Assembly: GCA_030280995.1 (NCBI GenBank)
Contig: JASXTE010000015.1
Location: 16,382,001-16,446,000, forward strand
From: Hemileia vastatrix
Taxonomy: Eukaryota; Basidiomycota; Pucciniomycetes; Pucciniales; Zaghouaniaceae
Length of the DNA stretch: 64,000 nt
Direction of reading: 5' to 3'
This document shows, piece after piece, positions 57,715-64,000 of this stretch. The stretch's first letter is position 1, and every line of letters starts with the position of its first letter. The position numbers and the translations under genes were made by a program. The notes beneath the pieces were generated by a model that had not been told where the DNA came from, made no database searches, and saw nothing but the letters and a program-made list of their open reading frames with translations.

Positions 57715-58451
57715 TGTCAATAAGTCCTAATGGTCTAGAAGAGTTTAACAGAGGTTCAATGGTGGTGAGGGGTGGATTCTCAAGGATTTCAAAGTAAAGG
57801 TACATAGAATTTTATCTTTATGATTTATTACTCATATAAAAGGTATAAATATATTATTATTATTATTACATAGATGGTTTATAATTACAAAATTGTCAAT
57901 ATTAATGCAACAATAGTAGCAATAAAAATGTTATTGGTTGTATTTAAAAAAATGTAAGTAAAGAAAAGATGATTCAAAGCAACCAAAATGGGAGGCCTTA
58001 TATAGGCAAAAGGGAGAGAAACAATGGAGCTAAAAAATCCTATATACAGGAGTATGAGAGAAAAGAAAAATCCAGAATAAAATATTGCAAATATTAAGGT
58101 TGTTCTAAAAAGAGTGTATTAATATAATGTATTTATTGTATATGTCAAATTATTTAATTTATTTCAAAGTTTCTGTAAATGTCACTTTTAAATAAATAAT
58201 TTGAATTTTTATTTATTTATTTTAGTATTAATTTTTATTTAGCCTCTCACCTGTGATGAGGATGTTGTTAGGGAATAAAAATATGAGAGAGATCAAATTT
58301 AAATATTTATTTAATTTAATAATTCCCGTTAGTTAAATTATTGTAAGTAAGTTATAAAGTAAACATAATAAATAAAATAAGAATAAAGGTGTGGCTCCAT
58401 CCTAGTAAATAATTGATTAATTACTGGGTAAGTCTAGTAGCCTGGCTGACA
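57715..58451 (-). mobile_element. Solo LTR in element C integrase (family of element A)
   Basis: 737 bp from TGTCAATAAGTCC to GTAGCCTGGCTGACA, with perfect target duplication GATTA (57710-57714 and 58452-58456). Its reverse complement aligns with the 804-bp LTR of element A with some deletions. In minus sense a TATATAAGG box lies near 57990. Removing it restores the integrase reading from NDR to LAHDWVTLLPGLEF. Confidence 0.9.
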
Positions 58452-58773
58452 GATTAGCACATGACTGGGTTACTCTATTACCAGGCCTTGAATTTGCTTA
58501 TACTAGTACTATACATTCTGTCACTGAAAGAAAACGTTTTGAGATCTGGCTAGGTTATGCCCCAAATACTCCTGCTCAAATTCTCAATAACAAATTATAA
58601 AAGTTGGAACTTCATCCTGGTGTTAAATCTTTTATGCAAATGCAAAAACTATGAAGAAAACATTCTCAAAGTTGTCTTAATATGGCATTTGAATATGAGT
58701 AGAGAAGAGGAGATAAATCCCATGAATAATACGCATTTAAAAAGGGTGATTAAGTATTTATATCTACTTTCAA
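58452..58773 (+). pseudogene. Integrase of element C, third segment
   Basis: Reads LAHDWVTLLPGLEFAYTSTI, then LGYAPNTPAQILNNKL, with several stops, and ends near FKKGD.VFIST, the conserved integrase C-terminal block. The LTR fragment E begins at 58774, so the C-terminus of this element (and any chromodomain) is not in the window. Confidence 0.8.
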
Positions 58774-58857
58774 TGGGTCCTGACAGTATGGAAGGTTTTC
58801 ATGGCTGTCCAATGGCGAGGAAAGGTGGAGAACTCAAGAATTCCAAAGCAGGTACAT
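58774..58857 (-). mobile_element. LTR fragment E (family of element A), cut short
   Basis: 84 bp whose reverse complement (CCACCTTTCCTCGCCATTGG and flanks) aligns with the end of the A LTR and with the start of the solo LTR at 57715. It is interrupted after GGTACAT by the F-type LTR; the rest would lie beyond element D, outside the window. It starts TGGGTCC, so the usual TGTCA may have lost bases. Confidence 0.6.
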
Positions 58858-59341
58858 TGTAGACAATCCTATAGTGCTAGCTATAGGCCTTGACCAAGGG
58901 AGTTGGAGAAAATCCCAAAAGAATAACCTCTTTCCCTTTATAAAAACAAGTGAGATTTACCTGTTTCAGAAAATTAAAGATCTGTTTGCTAGACCCTCTA
59001 ATTAAACACTCTTGACCTCCTTAAAAGTGAAGATAATAGTCCCAGACAGACTACCAGAAAGAGTTGAAATGAACAGTAATATATTCCAACAAAAAACAAG
59101 CCAATGAGACAGTGAGGAACAGAGAGGTGATGAGTAAACAGATAAGATGATTCCATAAAATTCTTCCCACACTCACATCATACAGCCAGATAGCACACCA
59201 CCCTGACCAATTCCTAGCCCAAAATCCAGCTTCCCTGGCCTTTTTTCATGCATAAAAGTGCATATTAGTGCTTCACCAACACCCAGGTGGGCCCCCCACT
59301 TCAAGGCAGGCGGCCGCTTCTAGGCCCTAAAACACCCATAA
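58858..59341. mobile_element. Truncated F-type LTR, interrupted by element D
   Basis: Starts TGTAGACAATCCTATAG exactly like the solo LTR at 42671 and follows it with moderate similarity, including a GC-rich end (GGTGGGCCCCCCACTTC, GGCGGCCGC). It stops at 59341 where D begins, about 480 bp into a family of about 1.1 kb. The remainder is expected beyond D. Confidence 0.65.
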
Positions 59342-60569
59342 TGTCAGCCAGACTGTTACAGGAGCCCAGTAAATAAACATAAAAATTTATTGGAATTAAA
59401 AGAGGACATAATAATTGCAGCTTATGTATTTACATTAAATTTATATTACATAATATATTATATAAATATTTTATTTTATAAGTAAAATAAATTTTATATT
59501 AATTTTATTATCATATAAATTAAGTATACATCAATTTAATTATCATATTCTATATAAAGGGACACATTTTTATGTATTTAATAAATAGTTAATTAATTAC
59601 ATTTTTATAATATAATTACATCCTTTTAATTATCTTATATTGTAATTACATTAATTATTTAATTTAAATATGTAACTAAACCTTTTCATATAAGATATTA
59701 TCCATGATTAGTGGCTCTTTTTTAACCCTTAATTGTGTCAATGAATTATTAAATAAATTAAAACACTTATTTAATAAAATAGTATTCAAATTCTCAATTT
59801 AAATTAGCAATATCATTAAATTAATTAATGTTTCATTTAAACTAGTTATTTAATTACATATTTAAAAAAATTAATTAATTTTTCTTCACACTAAATTAAA
59901 TTTGATTACATACTTTGTTGTGTCAAACATTTTATTTTTTTCACTTGAAAGCCCTGAAAACTCATTGTAATACCTGTTTTGAACTATTTTTTATCATAGT
60001 TCTAATGTCTCAGGTTTGTTTAGTTACTCATTTTAATTAACTGATTTTGGAACTTATGGTGGGAAAATTAGTTTCTTAATTGGGATTTAATTATTTGTTT
60101 CATATATTTTTCTCTCAATTACTATGTTTCAATTATTTTCTTTTATCTTCTTATTTTATCTTATTACTATTTTGTATATACTCATTTGTAGAGCTTCAGA
60201 GTTCCCCTTGCCTATAAAAAGGCCTTGGGTAATCCCCTTCAGCCTGATCACTTACTGACTCATCATATTTTAATTATTACATTATATTTCATTATTTCTT
60301 GTGGAGGGTCAGTCCCCTTAAATATTAAATAAGATTATAAGGTTGATTTAAGAATATTCAAATATTTAGAAGTTGATAATTGAGCAGAGAGAAATTAATA
60401 GTACTTACTAGTATAACTACTCATTCCCACTTCCACCATGTCTATTAGACCAAATATTTCATTGTCCAGTTCCTTTTATTCCTCTCTTTTTCCTTCAATT
60501 TCACTCTTATTATTTCAAATCTACCTTTCCCGCATCCTTTTCACCTTCTTCTAGACAAGCCGGAAAACA
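59342..60569 (+). repeat. 5' LTR of element D
   Basis: 1228 bp from TGTCAGCCAGACTG to CAAGCCGGAAAACA. It has a TATA box (TATAAAAAGG, 60213-60222) followed by CCTTGGGTAATCCCCTTC, a block shared with the solo LTRs at 5176 and 13065. Also shared is AACCCTTAATTGTGT (about 59725). Same family as C and those two solos. Confidence 0.87.
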
Positions 60570-61283
60570 ATTGGAGGCCTTTCAATACGACAATGATTGA
60601 CTTGGTAAACTTTTGGACAAACAACAAAACACACAGATCACCTTGCACAAAAAGTAAAATTTTTTAGCAACCATAAATCAAACCGGGGATCTAACTTTTA
60701 GGTTTATATATATTTAAAAGTTATATAATTTGTGGGTAATTTAACAATCACTACTGTAAGTTGACCTTTGCTCCTATCAACTCTTATAATAGATTTTTTA
60801 TTGCAATAACAGTGATTGTGGCCTAGTGCTGAGTCACTGAGTGTAAGTGTTCAATAAATTTATAATTTTTTTCCTAGTTGACTATTATAGAGTGTTAATA
60901 CCTCTTAGTCCTAGAAGAATTTCACAAAATTTTAATATTAATATTTAAATTATTAAATTAATTTTTATTATTATTAATTTTGTTGATTTTTGGTTGAATA
61001 TAATAGTACTCTGTACTTAGTCCCAGTAATTTCCATATACAAATTTGGTAATTTTATTGTTGCTTGACATTAAAACTTAATTTTTTAGTCCCAATAATAA
61101 ATTTTATTCTTATATAATTGTCTTCATTTAATTATATTAAATAAATACTTTATATTAAACATATTATGTAATTCTTTTTATGAATAAAAATATTTTGATA
61201 TTAATTTTTATTATTATTTTGGTCTCATAAAACTAAAAAATATAATTAATTAAAGGAATTATTTAATTAATCTTCCCACTTAC
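60570..61283 (+). other. Priming block and leader of element D
   Basis: Starts with ATTGGAGGCCTTTCA, the priming-site equivalent. The next 700 bases have no gene; they contain TTTTGGACAAACAAC, shared with element C, and two copies of the GTTGA ... AGTCC motif (about 60880-60920 and 60990-61025) that is amplified in A. Confidence 0.55.
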
Positions 61284-64000
61284 ATGACTAGCAAGTTTAC
61301 TGAGAGCATGGATAACCTTTAAGTGGATGAAATTGATGTTAATTGTGAAGCTGATTCTGTAAGCTCTTCAAAATTAATTTATAAAACATCAATGGCTGAT
61401 AATAAACTTTCTCATTCTACAGGACATATAAATTTCAGGAGGGATGGAGGCAATAAGCCCCCTTCCCCCAACCATTCAGAAAGAAGTCAAACATCTGGTC
61501 AATCAGGAAAATCCTCTAAAAGGTATAAAAATAAAAAAGATTTCTCTAAACCAGAAAGTCAACAATTTGTCCAGCCAAATCAAGTAGCTGAGAGCAGAAA
61601 GTATGAAATACAAGGCAAGAGTGGACACCCTTTGGTCCCAGATGCAAGAGCTTCTATCTCAAAAGCAGGTTCATCCTCCTCCCATGTCATCAACTCAGCC
61701 TCAGCCCCCTCAAACTCCCACCTCCTTCTAGCAAAAACAAAATACTCTGGAAGAAGATCAATGGAAATGGGATTATCTCATGAGTCACTATCAACAGAAT
61801 GTGCAACATCACCCTCATCATCAGCCTGGCCCATCCAGAACACCCAATTTTCATCCTCCTCCTCATCGTTACCAACAAAGCAGGAGAAAGAAGGCCCAAG
61901 CCCAAACTCAAACCTAGGGGAGGTTTCCTCCTCTGCCATGGTAAGTAGTTTGGTTGATAAAAATTTTGGAGAATATTCTAATAAGCCTTCTTCTTCAGGT
62001 AATCTTATTGAGAGTGGTGAAAGAACAGTTAAACCTGTTAAAAGACAGCTTCCTGTAATTAGTAGCCCTAATGATGTTTTAAGTAAACTTTCTTTTGATG
62101 AACCATTAAATTTAACCTCTACCTCCTTAATTAATCCTACTCTTCCTACTAAGAATTATTCTTTTGCTCCTGAAATTTATGTTTTACTTGAAAAAACTTC
62201 TGAAGAAATATTGAGAGACTCTCCTGATTTTAATGTTATCAAAGACAAAACTTTGAGAGAATTGTTAAAACATGAGATTGATAGATTATATAATTTGCAT
62301 TTACATTGCAAAGTAAGTTCTTCTGTTCAATACACAGATTATTTCAGATTAAAAGACACATTAAATAATGTCCTTGCTCAACATAAGTCTATTAAAATTG
62401 ATCACAGATCACTTTCAGATAAATATATTCACCTACGCAAAGTTATTGATGATCTAAAACCTCTTCTGGATTAAAATACTTCTTTAAAGAATGACAATAA
62501 GCTTCTGCATAGTGAATTCAGAAAATTGAAAATTGATTTCCAAAATTTAAGTAATTAATGATTTATAGATGAGGACAGATATGTTCTATCTATTGCTAGG
62601 ATTAATGATCAACTATCTTGTATTCCTGATTTAAGAAATAAATTGTCTGACCTTGAGAAAAAAATTTCTAAATTACAGGCTGTTCACAATACTCATTTTC
62701 ATGAGTTAAGAAATTATTCTAAAACTGCTGTTAATCATAAAAATAAACAGCCTGAACAGGGTGTTTCTTCTCTCCCTTGTAATGTACCAATTTTTCCAGC
62801 TGAAAATTATTCTATAAAATCTGTTACATTAAATAAAAATAATTTTGATGCTCACAATGAGCCATCTACTTCTGTAAATAATGAAATATCTGAAAACATT
62901 TCAAGATTTCAAGAATTGATAACCTTGAATAGTTCAAACCTTAAAACTGGCTATCCTGGTAGTAATAAAAATTGGCCTAAATTGGACCAATATCTTACCT
63001 TTGATGGTGATTCTTCATCTGATTGGCAACACTTTATCCAAAGAAATGATAATTTAAAAAGATCTTATAAACTTCCAGATGAGGAAATTGTTTCTAAGTT
63101 AATTTCTTTATTTTCCAATATAGCCTTGATGTGGTATGAATCTTTTTTGTTAGATAACAACCATTATACATGGAATGAATGGAAAACTTTGATTGAGAAA
63201 CAGTTTGGTGGTTCAAAATTCAGGTTGTCTCAGCAAAGACTGTATGAAAATACTAAATATGTATCCTCCTCTGTTGAAAACCCCATTTCTTTTTTTATTA
63301 AATTAACAAAACTCCTGAGAGCAATTGATCCAAAGATGGATTATTATATTTGGAGAGATAAAATCCTGTATTAATTACCAAACTCTCTTAGAGATTTAAT
63401 TGTAGCTAGAACTGAGCATGTGAGGGAACATTCTTCTTTCATTAATATCTTTAATTAAGTACTGCTAAACCATAGATATGAGCCAAAAAAATACCTTGGA
63501 AAATATTACCATGATCAAAATAAACCGTCTATAAAGCCCCCAGAAAAATCTGGTAAACCCTCTGCCCCAGTTGCACCTAAAAAATATGCAACAAATACTT
63601 GTTTTAAATGTAAAAAATCATGGAAAAAGGGTCATGTTTGTGATGAGAAAATTCATCTTGTTGAACAAAATGAAGACACTGATGATGCTGAAATTGATAT
63701 CAATAATTCTTCTAGTGACTGTGAAAGTAATATCTCCTATGACAATGAATCTCTTAAAGATGTTTTAATGTTGGAACAGGATGTCCAATATTTAGATAAT
63801 ATATATGAAAAATCTGTATTGGATTTATCTTCAGTGGAAAATTCTGAAATAATCAAAGATATTGCTAACAATTCTATATCCATATCCCCTTTGAAGGCAC
63901 CTGTTATCATTAATGGTAAAAATGTTGAGGTAGTTCTTGACTCTGGTGCTAGAGGAAGTGTAGTGTCTGAAAAATCACTAGCTTCAGTGGATAAGGATTA
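61284..64000 (+). pseudogene. Gag and start of pol of element D (broken)
   Basis: ATG 61284 opens MTSKFTESMDNL, followed at once by TAA (61320-61322); the frame is then open to 62472. Contents: Ser/Pro-rich N-terminus with MEMGL (61761), a coiled-coil-rich middle (to about 62700, with stops), gag core NWPKLDQYLTFDGD (about 62970) to about 63450, knuckle CFKCKKSWKKGHVC (63601 on) and protease with DSGA in place of DTGA (LDSGARGSVVS, about 63938), then the window ends. At least five in-frame stops make it non-functional. It gives the best out-group for comparing B's gag and the overlapping frame. Confidence 0.88.
61540..61915 (+). pseudogene. Overlapping +1 frame of element D (relic)
   Basis: In the frame one base ahead of gag: KVNNLSSQIK, stop, LRAESMKYKARVDTLWSQMQ and ELL (coiled coil), a Pro/Gln linker with one stop, DQWKWDYLMSHY, and a basic tail (HRYQQSRRKKAQ) ending in a stop. 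The WKWD codons overlap the gag MEMGL codons, exactly as in B. It has two stops inside, as expected in a dead element. Confidence 0.6.

Larger units (their letters stand above)
15629..58773 (+). mobile_element. Ty3/Gypsy element C, heavily interrupted
   Basis: A dead Gypsy element that hosts most of the later insertions. Parts in order: 5' LTR (15629-15895 and 44171-45176), priming block 45177-45191, leader to 45816, gag-pol remains 45817-51311, 57334-57714 and 58452-58773. Interruptions are element A with B, two MITEs, the Harbinger-like element, one solo LTR and finally fragment E at 58774. Its 3' end is beyond the window. CTTTG (15624-15628) would be its target duplication, but the partner cannot be seen. 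Confidence 0.75.
59342..64000 (+). mobile_element. Ty3/Gypsy element D (right part outside the window)
   Basis: The outermost insertion at this end: 5' LTR 59342-60569, priming block 60570-60584, leader, then gag-pol remains running off the window end. It is inserted in the F-type LTR; the left target copy would be CATAA (59337-59341). Its gag is the closest relative of element C's gag in the window. Confidence 0.85.

Noticed and set aside
60840..60880. A leader intron in D and C (GTAAGT ... TTTTTTCCTAG).
   Set aside because: The distance is only about 35-40 bases, shorter than the 60-80 bp introns of the oxidase gene and too short for normal splicing.

Overview
This is a eukaryotic, AT-rich window, most likely from a filamentous fungus. 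The only clear host gene is a copper-radical (glyoxal) oxidase split by eight introns of about 60-80 bp with canonical GT..AG borders, and the repeats are chromodomain Ty3/Gypsy elements, Tc1/mariner-like elements and LTR relics typical of repeat-bloated fungal genomes. A basidiomycete, possibly a rust-like one, is my best guess from the style of the gag and oxidase proteins, but nothing in the window proves the lineage.

Layout. 1-2050 holds no gene I can support. 2135-4564 is the intact oxidase gene. From 5.1 kb onward almost everything is mobile DNA: a solo LTR (5176-6323, TSD AATAT); a 5.4-kb Tc1/mariner-like transposon (6603-12051) with TIRs of about 435 bp, carrying a broken DD34E transposase gene and a second convergent gene, the latter split by another solo LTR (8028-9205, TSD ACCAG); a small CAC..GTG MITE (12766-12992); another solo LTR (13065-14315, TSD GTATA); and a decayed Tc1 transposase (14603-15628).

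From 15629 to the end of the window everything is one nested stack. Ty3/Gypsy element C begins at 15629 inside the Tc1 relic. Element A (15896-44170) is inserted in C's 5' LTR. A tandem pair of near-identical chromoviruses, B (24402-42361: LTR-internal-LTR-internal-LTR, one TSD ATATT), sits in A's 3' LTR, which also holds a solo LTR of a different family (42671-43767). C resumes at 44171. Its gag is hit by two MITEs (46527-46736, 47177-47437), its integrase by a 6-kb PIF/Harbinger-like element (51312-57333, itself containing a solo LTR at 55372-56548) and by a solo LTR (57715-58451). Its 3' part is cut at 58774 by an LTR fragment (E), then a second LTR fragment (F'), then element D (59342 to beyond 64000).

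How the genes work together. Each B copy has an uninterrupted 1957-codon Gag-protease-RT-RNase H-integrase-chromodomain frame between 1502-bp LTRs that differ by one base that I noticed, so B is recent and could be active. A, C and D are dead relatives of the same lineage. The most notable result is a second reading frame of about 149 codons (coiled coil, WKWD motif, basic HPYRG tail) lying in the +1 frame inside the N-terminal part of gag. Traces of it are found at the same place in A, B, C and D, and in hand comparison it is better conserved than the gag frame that overlaps it. I see no tRNA, rRNA or CRISPR.
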